From positions 1 through 56,215 of the forward strand of contig NZ_BOMS01000001.1 in NCBI RefSeq assembly GCF_016862315.1: a stretch of DNA of 56,215 nt, given 5' to 3'. The translations under genes were made by a program, and so were the position numbers. The notes beneath the pieces are model-generated. The model made no database searches. It was not told the DNA's origin and saw only the letters and a program-made list of their open reading frames with translations. Source of the stretch: Actinoplanes palleronii (lineage in GTDB: Bacteria > Actinomycetota > Actinomycetes > Mycobacteriales > Micromonosporaceae). Position 1 is the first letter of the stretch; each line of letters opens with the position of its first letter. Below, in pieces: positions 48,756 to 56,215 of the stretch.

Positions 48756-50686
48756 TCGGCTTTTTCGCGGCAGCTTTGCTCTTGCTGGCCGGCCCTGTTC
48801 CCATGACAACGTCTTTGACCAATGTGGATCACCTGGACTTCCTCTCCGCCACGGTGGCGCCGCCCGCGCAGGCCGGGCACACCACCTACCGGCTCGACCG
48901 GGAGCCGTCGGTCGGGGTGGTCTGGGTCTACGCCGACGACCTGCCCGGGGGCGGATACCGGCGGGTCGGTGGCGGGGCCTACGACGCGGCCACCGGCACG
49001 TACGGGCAGGGCGCCTACGACGCCGACGACATCAGCCGGGCCGCCGTGGTCTACCTGCGGCACTGGCGGCAGTTCGGTGACCGGCACAGCCGTGAGCAGG
49101 CCTACCAGCAGCTGCGCGGGCTGACCTACCTGCAGACGGTGTCCGGGCCGCACGCCGGGAACGTGGTGCTGTGGATGCAGCCGGACGGGACGCTGAACCC
49201 GAGTCCGGTGCCGGTGGAGACGCCGGACCCGTCCGACTCCGGGCCGTCGTACTGGCTGGCCCGCACGATCTGGGCGCTCGGTGAGGGTTATGCCGCGTTC
49301 CGCGGCGCCGACCCCGGGTTCGCCGGGTTCCTGCGGTCGCGCCTCGACCTGGCCGTCGCCGCTCTCGACCGTCAGGTCCTTGTCCGGTACGGCGAACACC
49401 AGATCGTCGACGGTGCCCGGGTGCCGGCCTGGCTGATCGTCGACGGGGCGGACGCCAGCTCCGAGGCGATCCTCGGGCTGACCGCCTATGTCCGCGCCGG
49501 TGGGCCGCCCGCCGCCCGGACCGCGCTCGCCCGGCTGGCCGCCGGCGTCGCCGAGATGGGCGGCGGGCCCGGCTCCTCGGTGCTGCCGTGGGCGCTCTCC
49601 CGCTCGGTCTGGCACGCCTGGGGTGCGCAGATGCCGTCCGCGCTGGCCGAGGCGGCGACGGCCCTGCACGACGACCGGCTGCTGCGCCCGGCGGTGGCCG
49701 ACGCGGGCACGTTCACGCCGGGCCTGCTCACCGCGACCGGGCCGATCAACGGCCTGCTGCCCGCGCCGGTGGACCGCTCCCAGATCGCGTACGGGGCGGA
49801 CGCCCGGGTGCAGAGCCTGCTGTCGGTGTCCCGCGCCACCGGGTCGGACGGGTTCCGGCAGCTCGCCGGGGTGGCGGCCGGCTGGTTCCTCGGTCAGAAC
49901 CCGGCCGGCGCCCGGATGTACGACCCGGCCACCGGCGCCACCAGCGACGGGGTGAACGGCGACGGCACGGTCAACCGGAACTCCGGCGCGGAGTCGACCA
50001 TCCACGGGCTGCTCACCATGCTGGCCCTGGACGCGGACCGGAATCTGGCCGCGCTCGCCCGGGCGGCCGGCCCGGTGGTCAGCCGGGACGGCTCCCGCGC
50101 CGTCGAGGCGGAGTCCGGCCAGCTCAGCGGGCCGGTCACGGTCGTGACGCCACCCTCGGCGTGGACCGGGGAGTCGCAGTGGAGCGGCGGCGCCCACCTG
50201 CGGGTCGAGGCGGCCGGGCGGGTGACCTGGACGGTGCCCGCCGCCGGGCAGCCCCGGCGGGTGGACGCGGTGCTCAACCGGGTGCCCGGGCCCGGCGGCG
50301 TGACCGCTTTCGACATGCTCGGGCGGGTGAGCTCCGGCGGGGGCGGGGCGCAGGGGGTGTCGGCCGCGCCCGGCGCGCTGCTGCCGGTACGGGTTCCCGG
50401 CACGGTGGCGGCCGGCACCGGGTCGATCACCGCGACCGGGGTGCGCGGCACCAGCGACCTCGACGTGCTGCTGCTGACCCCGCTGGTGTCCAGCCTGGTC
50501 ACCGACCGGGCGGTGCTGCTGTCCAGCGTGGCCGGCACGACCCGGCACCTGACCATCGACGTGCCGGGGGACGGTGCCGCGGTGGCCCGCGCCTACGACG
50601 CGCACGGCCGCCCGGCCGGGGTCACCGGCGGGCGGGGCGCGTTCCCGGTCGAGGTGCCCGCCGGCGGCTTCGTGGTGGCTGCCTAG
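48752..50686 (+). CDS. Exported protein, possible glycoside hydrolase, family not recognised
   Basis: A 644-residue protein beginning with a hydrophobic signal-like segment. Residues ~25-440 have repeated helix pairs with WLARTIWALGEGYAAF, WALSRSVWHAWGAQ and AGAESTIHGLLTML-like stretches, reminiscent of (alpha/alpha)6-barrel glycosidases or lyases, and the C-terminal third looks like beta-sandwich modules (carbohydrate-binding style). No certain catalytic pair. Its ATG overlaps the permease stop (ATGA), so it is co-translated with an importer and probably acts on the same glycan. Confidence 0.6.
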   Translation: MIGFFAAALLLLAGPVPMTTSLTNVDHLDFLSATVAPPAQAGHTTYRLDREPSVGVVWVYADDLPGGGYRRVGGGAYDAATGTYGQGAYDADDISRAAVVYLRHWRQFGDRHSREQAYQQLRGLTYLQTVSGPHAGNVVLWMQPDGTLNPSPVPVETPDPSDSGPSYWLARTIWALGEGYAAFRGADPGFAGFLRSRLDLAVAALDRQVLVRYGEHQIVDGARVPAWLIVDGADASSEAILGLTAYVRAGGPPAARTALARLAAGVAEMGGGPGSSVLPWALSRSVWHAWGAQMPSALAEAATALHDDRLLRPAVADAGTFTPGLLTATGPINGLLPAPVDRSQIAYGADARVQSLLSVSRATGSDGFRQLAGVAAGWFLGQNPAGARMYDPATGATSDGVNGDGTVNRNSGAESTIHGLLTMLALDADRNLAALARAAGPVVSRDGSRAVEAESGQLSGPVTVVTPPSAWTGESQWSGGAHLRVEAAGRVTWTVPAAGQPRRVDAVLNRVPGPGGVTAFDMLGRVSSGGGGAQGVSAAPGALLPVRVPGTVAAGTGSITATGVRGTSDLDVLLLTPLVSSLVTDRAVLLSSVAGTTRHLTIDVPGDGAAVARAYDAHGRPAGVTGGRGAFPVEVPAGGFVVAA

Positions 50687-50734
50687 TCCCGGTCGCTGCT
50701 GCCCGATCTGTTCGCCGGGGCGAGTCACCTGCTG

Positions 50735-51064
50735 GTGGTGTCGCTGTTCCTGGGCTCCGTGGCCGGCGCCGTGCTCGCCGTGCTGCCCGGCCTGGCCGGC
50801 GACTTCCCGATGGTGTTCATCGCCGTGCTGACCGGCGCGTTCTCGCTCGTCGCGTGGCGCACCCGGATCGTGCCGCGCTGGGTGAGCGTGCTCGGCGCGG
50901 TGGTCGCCGCCGCGGCCGCCCTCGGCACCGCCGGGGTCACCCTGAACTCCGGCGTCCTGTACGGCTTCTGGTTCGGCGGCCTGTACGGCTGGGTGCTGTG
51001 GATCCCGATCACCGGCATCGTCCTGGCGGTACGCACCCGCCGCGCGGCCGCTGTCGTGCACTGA
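50735..51064 (+). CDS. Small membrane protein, N-terminus uncertain
   Basis: About 109 residues with three or four hydrophobic segments and no recognised family. The frame continues upstream without ATG/GTG/TTG to the stop of the previous gene, still encoding plausible hydrophobic residues (LLPDLFAGASHLLVVS), so the true start may have been lost or be non-canonical. It may be a truncated gene. Confidence 0.45.
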   Translation: MVSLFLGSVAGAVLAVLPGLAGDFPMVFIAVLTGAFSLVAWRTRIVPRWVSVLGAVVAAAAALGTAGVTLNSGVLYGFWFGGLYGWVLWIPITGIVLAVRTRRAAAVVH

Positions 51065-51112
51065 CCCGGACGGCCCACCCCCGGCGCCCGGGTGGCGGGC
51101 CGTCCGCAACGA

Positions 51113-52594
51113 TCAGCGGAAGCCGCGGGCCAGCCGGTGGTACGCCTGGTTCCAGCGCACCTCCTTGGTGAACCCGCGGGTCGTGGTGTCCGCGTCGATC
51201 ACCAGCAGCTCGGTGCCCACCATGTCGGCCAGGTCGGCCAGTTCCTCCGTGCCGACCGCCGACGACAGCACGGTGTGGTGCGGGCCGCCCGCGGTCAGCC
51301 AGCACTCGGCGGACGTGGCGAGCGACGGGGCCGGCTTCCAGACCGCCCGGGCGACCGGCAGCTTCGGCAGCGGCTCGGTCGGCGCGACCACCTCGATCTC
51401 GTTGGCGACCAGGCGGAACCGCTCCCCCAGGTCGGCCAGGCCGAGAACGATCGCCTTGCCGGGGGTCGCGTCGAAGACCAGGCGGACCGGGTCCTCCCGG
51501 CCGCCGATGCCGAGCGGATGGATCTCCAGCTTCGGGGTGCCGGACGCGATCGACGGGCAGACCTCCAGCATGTGCGCGCCGAGGATGACCTCGTTGCCGG
51601 GGGTCAGGTCGTACGTGTAGTCCTCCATGAAGGAGGTCGCGCCGCCGGGGACCATCGCCTTGAGCGTGTGCACCAGCACCGAGGTCTTCCAGTCGCCCTC
51701 GCCGCCGAAGCCGTACCCGTCGGCCATCAGCCGCTGCACGGCCAGGCCGGGCAGCTGGCGCAGCCCGCCCAGGTCCTCGAAGTTGCTCGTGAACGCCCCG
51801 AAGCCGCCCTCGGTGAGGAACTGCCGCAGGCCCAGCTCGATCCGCGCCCCGTAGCGCAGTGATTCCCTGCGCTCGGTTTTCAACGGATCCGATACTTCGT
51901 AGATGTCGTGATATTCGTTGACGAGCTTGTCGATGTCCTCGTCGGCCACCTGGTCGACGACCGCGACCAGGTCGTTCACGCCGTACGTGTTGACCGAGAC
52001 GCCGAACCGCAGCTGCGCCTCGACCTTGTCCCCCTCGGTCACCGCGACGTCGCGCATGTTGTCGCCGAACCGGGCCAGCTTGAGGGTGCGCATCGCGGAG
52101 TACCCGCGGGCGGCCCGCACCCAGGTCGCGATCCGGGCGACCACGGCCGGGTTGCTGACGTGCCCGGCCACCGTCTTGCGCGGCACGCCGAGCCGGGTCT
52201 CGATGAACCCGAACTCCCGGTCGCCGTGCGCGGCCTGGTTGAGATTCATGAAGTCCATGTCGATCTCGGACCAGGGCAGCGCCACGTTGTGCTGGGTGTG
52301 CAGGTGCAGCAGCGGGGCGCGCAGCGCGTCCAGCCCGGCGATCCACATCTTGGCCGGGGAGAACGTGTGCATCCAGGTGATCACACCGAGCACGCCCGGC
52401 GTCGCGGAGGCCCGGCGGCAGATCTCCAGGATCTGCTCCGCGCTGGTCAGCACCGGCTGCCAGACCACCTCCGCGTCGAGTTGCTCCTGCAGCTGGCCGG
52501 CGATCTCCCGGGACTGCGAGGCGACCTGCTCCAGGGTCTCCGGGCCGTAGAGCCCCTGGCTACCGGTCAGGAACCAGACTTCTCCGGTGCTCAT
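51113..52594 (-). CDS. araA: L-arabinose isomerase
   Basis: A 493-residue isomerase converting L-arabinose to L-ribulose. Metal and catalytic residues match known enzymes: Glu299 (GFGGEGDWK), Glu324 (SFMEDYTY), His341 (LGAHMLE) and the late His pair in GGPHHTVLS. Length and motifs are normal. ATG 52594 has GGAGGG upstream and overlaps the stop of the permease gene (ATGA). It is the last visible gene of the importer operon, so uptake and the first catabolic step are co-translated. Kinase and epimerase (araB, araD) are not in the window. Confidence 0.95.
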   Translation of the reverse strand: MSTGEVWFLTGSQGLYGPETLEQVASQSREIAGQLQEQLDAEVVWQPVLTSAEQILEICRRASATPGVLGVITWMHTFSPAKMWIAGLDALRAPLLHLHTQHNVALPWSEIDMDFMNLNQAAHGDREFGFIETRLGVPRKTVAGHVSNPAVVARIATWVRAARGYSAMRTLKLARFGDNMRDVAVTEGDKVEAQLRFGVSVNTYGVNDLVAVVDQVADEDIDKLVNEYHDIYEVSDPLKTERRESLRYGARIELGLRQFLTEGGFGAFTSNFEDLGGLRQLPGLAVQRLMADGYGFGGEGDWKTSVLVHTLKAMVPGGATSFMEDYTYDLTPGNEVILGAHMLEVCPSIASGTPKLEIHPLGIGGREDPVRLVFDATPGKAIVLGLADLGERFRLVANEIEVVAPTEPLPKLPVARAVWKPAPSLATSAECWLTAGGPHHTVLSSAVGTEELADLADMVGTELLVIDADTTTRGFTKEVRWNQAYHRLARGFR

Positions 52595-53607
52595 CGTGCC
52601 CTCCGTGTGACAAGTCGCTGCATGACGATGAAACCGAAGAGCAGGACGCCGACGATGATCCGGGTCCATGCCGAGTTCAGGTCACCCTGGAAGTTGATGA
52701 TGGTCTGGATCAGACCCGTGACCAGTACGCCGAGCAGGGTGCCGAGGACGTACCCGGAGCCACCGGTCAGCAGCACCCCGCCGATCACACACGCGGCGAT
52801 GGCGTCCAGCTCCGAGCCGGTGCCCTGCAGCGCCCAGCCGGACGTGGAGTTGATGCTGAACAGCACGCCGCCGAGCGCCGCGCAGAACCCGCTGAGCGTG
52901 TAGACCGCGATCCGGGTACGGCCGACCGGCAGGCCCATCAGCAACGCCGAGTCGGCGCTGCCACCGATCGCGTAGACGTTGCGGCCGAACCGGGTCCAGG
53001 CCAGCACCGCCGCGGCGATCAGCACCGCGGCCAGGGCCACCAGGGCGATCGGGGTGGTCTTCACCCCGTCGGCCAGCGGGATGCGCATGTCGGAGAGCGT
53101 CCGCCAGAGCTCGTCGCGGATCGGGATCGACGACTGGTTGATGAACAGCGCCAGGCCCCGGGCCAGGAACAGCCCGGCCAGGGTGGCGATGAACGGCTCC
53201 ACCTTGAAGAAGTGGATCACCGCGCCCATCCCGGCACCGAGCAGCGCGCCGAGCAGCAGCACCAGCGGCAGCACCACCAGCGGCGGCCAGCCGCCCTTGA
53301 GCAGCGTCGCGGTCAGCGTGGTGGTCAGCGAGATGACCGCACCGACCGACAGGTCGATACCGCCGGTGAGGATCACGAACGTCATCCCCACCGCGATCAC
53401 CAGCAGGACCGCGTTGTCGCGGAACAGGTTGACGACGACGCTCGCCTGGCCGAAGTTGCTGTAGTTCGCCACCCCGCTGAAGTACATGACCAGCAGCAGC
53501 GAGAGGGTCGCCAGGATCGGGATGTACTTGGCGTTCGGCTTGTAGACCCGGCGGCGCGGGTTGACCGCCGGATCCTTCGAGACCGCCTGTGGACTCATGA
53601 TCGTCAT
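52591..53607 (-). CDS. Sugar ABC permease (YjfF-like)
   Basis: A 338-residue membrane permease with ~8-9 helices and the branched-chain/ribose-type motif [17 protein letters not shown]. The sequence resembles the second permease of the YtfQRT-YjfF galactofuranose importers. Overlaps both neighbours by four bases. Together with the next gene it forms a heterodimeric channel. Confidence 0.88.
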   Translation of the reverse strand: MTIMSPQAVSKDPAVNPRRRVYKPNAKYIPILATLSLLLVMYFSGVANYSNFGQASVVVNLFRDNAVLLVIAVGMTFVILTGGIDLSVGAVISLTTTLTATLLKGGWPPLVVLPLVLLLGALLGAGMGAVIHFFKVEPFIATLAGLFLARGLALFINQSSIPIRDELWRTLSDMRIPLADGVKTTPIALVALAAVLIAAAVLAWTRFGRNVYAIGGSADSALLMGLPVGRTRIAVYTLSGFCAALGGVLFSINSTSGWALQGTGSELDAIAACVIGGVLLTGGSGYVLGTLLGVLVTGLIQTIINFQGDLNSAWTRIIVGVLLFGFIVMQRLVTRRAR

Positions 53608-54626
53608 GCGGGCACCTCCGCCGGGGCGACGGGGTTACGAGCCTTGAAACGCCCGAACACCTTCTCGCGGAACGTCGTGGACTGGGACAGGCAGAGCACG
53701 ACCACGATGACCGCCTTGAACAGCAGCGTGGCCTTGGCCGGCACGCCGACGGCGACGACCGTGACGGACAGCGTCTGGATCAGCAGCGCGCCGATCACCG
53801 TGCCGGCGATCGAGAACCGGCCCCCGATCAGGGCGGTGCCGCCGATCACCACGGCCAGGATGGCGTCCAGCTCGATCAGGTTGCCGGCCGAGATGCTGTC
53901 CGCGCTCTTGATGTTCGCGCTGTAGATCAGGCCGGCCAGCCCGGCGAACGCGCCGGACACCACGTAGACCATCACGGTGATCCGCTTCGCCCGGATGCCG
54001 GCCAGCCGGCTGGCGCTCGGGCTGCCGCCGACCGACTCGAGCAGCAGACCCAGCGCGGTACGCCGGGTCAGCACCACGGTCAGCGCCACCGCGGCCATGG
54101 CGATCAGGAACGCCACCGGCAGGGTGAGGAAGAACCCGGTGGCCAGCGTCGCGTACGGGCTGGACTGCACGTTGATGATCTGGCCGTCGGTGATCAGCTG
54201 GGCGATGCCGCGACCGGCCACCATCAGGATCAGCGTCGCGATGATCGGCTGGATGCCGACCACCGCGACCAGGGCCCCGTTCCAGACGCCGAGCAGCGCC
54301 GAGACGCCGACCGCGACCGCCACGATCAGCAGCACCGAGCCGACCGCGTTCTGGTCGCCGAGGTCCCGGATCAGCAGGCAGGCCACCGCGCCGGAGATCG
54401 CCATCACCGAGCCGACCGAGAGGTCGATGCCGCCGGTCGCGATCACCAGGGTCATGCCGAGGGCGACCAGGACCAGCGGCGAGCTGCCCCGCAGGATGTC
54501 GATCAGGGTGCCGAACAGGTGCCCGTCGTGGACGGTGAGGAACTGGTTGGACGTGAACACGTTGACGGCCAGCAGCGCCACCAGGATGGCGGTGGGCCAG
54601 AACAGCCGGTTCTTGAGAATGGTCAT
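53604..54626 (-). CDS. Sugar ABC permease (YtfT-like)
   Basis: A 340-residue permease, the sister of the preceding one, with [18 protein letters not shown]. Overlaps the ATPase gene by four bases (ATGA). Confidence 0.88.
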   Translation of the reverse strand: MTILKNRLFWPTAILVALLAVNVFTSNQFLTVHDGHLFGTLIDILRGSSPLVLVALGMTLVIATGGIDLSVGSVMAISGAVACLLIRDLGDQNAVGSVLLIVAVAVGVSALLGVWNGALVAVVGIQPIIATLILMVAGRGIAQLITDGQIINVQSSPYATLATGFFLTLPVAFLIAMAAVALTVVLTRRTALGLLLESVGGSPSASRLAGIRAKRITVMVYVVSGAFAGLAGLIYSANIKSADSISAGNLIELDAILAVVIGGTALIGGRFSIAGTVIGALLIQTLSVTVVAVGVPAKATLLFKAVIVVVLCLSQSTTFREKVFGRFKARNPVAPAEVPA

Positions 54627-56170
54627 GAGGTAGCTCCGCTGGCGGTCTGGCCACTGGCGATGGTCTGCATGATGCGGTCGGCGTCGACCCCGGCGGTGTT
54701 CTCCAGCTCCTCGACCAGACGGCGGTCCCGGAGCACCGCGATCTTGTGGCTGAGCCGGAGCACCTCCTCCAGCTCGGCGCTGACGAACAGCACGGCCATG
54801 CCACCGTCGGAGAGCTCGGCGACCAGCTTCTGGATCTCCGCCTTGGCGCCGACGTCGATGCCCCGGGTCGGCTCATCGATGATCAGCAGCCGCGGTTCGG
54901 TGATCAGCCAGCGGGCCAGCAGCACTTTCTGCTGGTTGCCGCCGCTGAGGTTGCGGACCGGGCGCTCCGGGTCGGCGGGCCGGATCTGCAGCGCCTTGAT
55001 GTACTTGTCGACCAGCTCGTCCTGCTTGCGGCGCGGGATCGGCCGGGTCCAGCCGCGCGAGGCCTGCAACGCCAGGATGATGTTCTCCCGCACGCTGAGG
55101 TCACCGATGATGCCCTCGGTGCGGCGGTTCTCCGAGGAGAAGGCGATCCCCCGCTTCATCGCCACCTGCGGATCGCGCAGCGCGACCGGCTTGCCGTCGA
55201 TGCTCAGCTCGCCGGTGTCGGCCTTGTCCGCGCCGAAGAGCAGCCGGGCCAGTTCGGTACGGCCGGAGCCGAGCAGCCCGGCCAGGCCGACCACCTCGCC
55301 GGCGTGGATGGTCAGGTCGAACGGGGCGATCGCGCCCGTCCGGCCGACACCCTTGGCCTCCAGGATCGGTTCGGCGGCGGCCGACTTCGTCCGGGACCGC
55401 TGGGCCTTGTCCTCCAGGCCCTCCAGCGTCGCCAGCTCCTTGCCGATCATCTTCTCGACGAGCTGCACCTGGGGCAGGTCCGCGACGGTGAACTCACCGA
55501 TCAGCTGGCCGTTGCGCAGCACCGTCAGCCGGTCGGAGATCTCGTAGATCTGGTCCAGGAAGTGCGAGACGAACAGGATCGCCACCCCGTCGCCCTTGAG
55601 CCGGCGCATCACCTCGAAGAGCCGGGCCACCTCGGAGGCGTCCAGGCTGGAGGTCGGTTCGTCGAGGATCAGCACCCGCGCCTCGATGTCGATCGCGCGC
55701 GCGATCGCCACCATCTGCTGGATCGCCAGCGAGTAGGTGCTCAGCGGCGCCGTCACGTCGAGGTCCAGGTCGAGACGCTGGAGCAGCTCGGCGGACCGCT
55801 TGCGCATCCGGCCCCACTGGATCTTGCCGAGGCGCCGCGGCTCCCTGCCGATGAAGATGTTCTCCGCCACCGAGAGGTTGGTGCAGAGATTGACCTCCTG
55901 GTAGACGGTGCTGATCCCGGCCTTCTGCGCGGCCAGCGGCCCGCTGATCCGCACCGGCGCGCCGCTCAGCGTGATGTCACCGCCGTCGATCTCGTAGACG
56001 CCGGTGAGCACCTTGATCAGGGTGGACTTGCCGGCGCCGTTCTCGCCCATCAGGGCGTGCACCTCGCCGGGGAACAAACGGAAGTCGACGCCGTCCAGGG
56101 CGACGACGCCGGGAAAGACCTTGCGGATGCCGGCCATCTCGAGGACCGGTTTTGTGGTGGGTTCGCCCAT
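54623..56170 (-). CDS. Sugar ABC transporter ATPase, double-NBD (YtfR/AraG-type)
   Basis: A 515-residue protein with two ATPase modules. The first has GENGAGKST and LILDEPTSSLD, the second a degenerate Walker A (GLLGSGRTE), LSGGNQQKVLLARWL and LLIIDEPTRGID. This arrangement is typical of CUT2 monosaccharide importers. It energises uptake of an arabinose- or galactofuranose-like sugar. CGGAG precedes the ATG. A binding-protein gene is expected to the right, beyond the window. Confidence 0.92.
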   Translation of the reverse strand: MGEPTTKPVLEMAGIRKVFPGVVALDGVDFRLFPGEVHALMGENGAGKSTLIKVLTGVYEIDGGDITLSGAPVRISGPLAAQKAGISTVYQEVNLCTNLSVAENIFIGREPRRLGKIQWGRMRKRSAELLQRLDLDLDVTAPLSTYSLAIQQMVAIARAIDIEARVLILDEPTSSLDASEVARLFEVMRRLKGDGVAILFVSHFLDQIYEISDRLTVLRNGQLIGEFTVADLPQVQLVEKMIGKELATLEGLEDKAQRSRTKSAAAEPILEAKGVGRTGAIAPFDLTIHAGEVVGLAGLLGSGRTELARLLFGADKADTGELSIDGKPVALRDPQVAMKRGIAFSSENRRTEGIIGDLSVRENIILALQASRGWTRPIPRRKQDELVDKYIKALQIRPADPERPVRNLSGGNQQKVLLARWLITEPRLLIIDEPTRGIDVGAKAEIQKLVAELSDGGMAVLFVSAELEEVLRLSHKIAVLRDRRLVEELENTAGVDADRIMQTIASGQTASGATS

Positions 56171-56215
56171 CGTGCACTCCGTTCCGCGGCGTGCGGACCA
56201 CCCCGGAGCCCGGGG

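Noticed and set aside
1..56215. CRISPR arrays, insertion sequences, replication origins, rRNA genes
   Set aside because: Looked for repeat-spacer periodicity, transposase motifs, DnaA-box clusters and rRNA signatures by eye; none was seen.

Overview
The window reads as a chromosomal segment of a filamentous, very GC-rich actinobacterium, most likely Micromonosporaceae (Actinoplanes-like). This is inferred from codon bias toward G/C in third positions, many GTG starts, leaderless-looking promoters with TAGGGT-type -10 boxes, a SigE-family ECF sigma factor, a SARP/NB-ARC/TPR regulator, a TIR-WD40 protein and several carbohydrate ABC systems. No database could be searched, so the taxonomy is an inference. 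No transposase, integrase, phage gene or CRISPR array was seen.

Layout. 0-1.8 kb: end of an aliphatic-sulfonate/nitrate-type ABC operon. 1.9-4.1 kb: a membrane ferredoxin-reductase-like flavoprotein, divergent from a spermidine-synthase-like methyltransferase fold. 4.2-10.4 kb: a TIR-TM-coiled-coil-WD40 protein whose 3' end overlaps a convergent SARP/AfsR-type regulator. 10.6-11.1 kb: three unusual tRNA genes (Leu-type GAG, Tyr GTA, Cys GCA) on the minus strand behind a promoter, a 15-codon leader peptide and a rho-independent terminator with a mutually exclusive antiterminator. 11.1-12.5 kb: sigma factor and membrane partner. 12.6-14.0 kb: TetR-SDR pair with two matching operators. 14.0-17.0 kb: TRAP-TAXI transporter with an apparent frameshift. 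17.1-27.7 kb: galactan utilisation locus (GH35-GalT fusion, CUT1 ABC importer, LacI regulator, two secreted GH53 endo-galactanases). 28.1-30.9 kb: MMPL exporter and TetR regulator. 31.1-33.9 kb: polytopic membrane protein and YtcJ-type amidohydrolase. 33.9-44.0 kb: catabolic regulon of hydrolases, SDRs, FAH-fold enzymes, an MFS permease and an IclR regulator, tied together by four copies of one 19-bp palindrome. 44.2-50.7 kb: DivIVA-like coiled coil, LamG-like secreted protein and a second CUT1 ABC operon ending in an unrecognised secreted protein. 51.1-56.2 kb: translationally coupled operon of a YtfR/YtfT/YjfF-type sugar importer and L-arabinose isomerase.

The strongest candidate for an undescribed system is the tRNA operon at about 10.6-11.1 kb. 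Its leader peptide MLCAYRYLAPDRWRG contains the codons read by each of the three downstream anticodons (TGT for GCA, TAC/TAT for GTA, CTC for GAG). Codons 12-15 can pair over 10 bp with the 5' arm of the terminator, which is the geometry of classical ribosome-mediated attenuation, here placed in front of tRNA genes instead of amino-acid biosynthetic genes. The GAG tRNA has a short variable loop, unlike a normal class II leucine tRNA.

The galactan and arabinose loci fit together as an arabinogalactan-utilisation capability: secreted GH53 enzymes cut the galactan backbone, the ABC importer takes up oligosaccharides, the GH35-GalT fusion releases galactose and serves the Leloir pathway, and the arabinose isomerase operon handles arabinose side chains. 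Three genes look frameshifted (15.24, 17.15 and about 38.17 kb). Two of these would be repaired by adding one base to a G/C run, so assembly error should be excluded before calling them pseudogenes.
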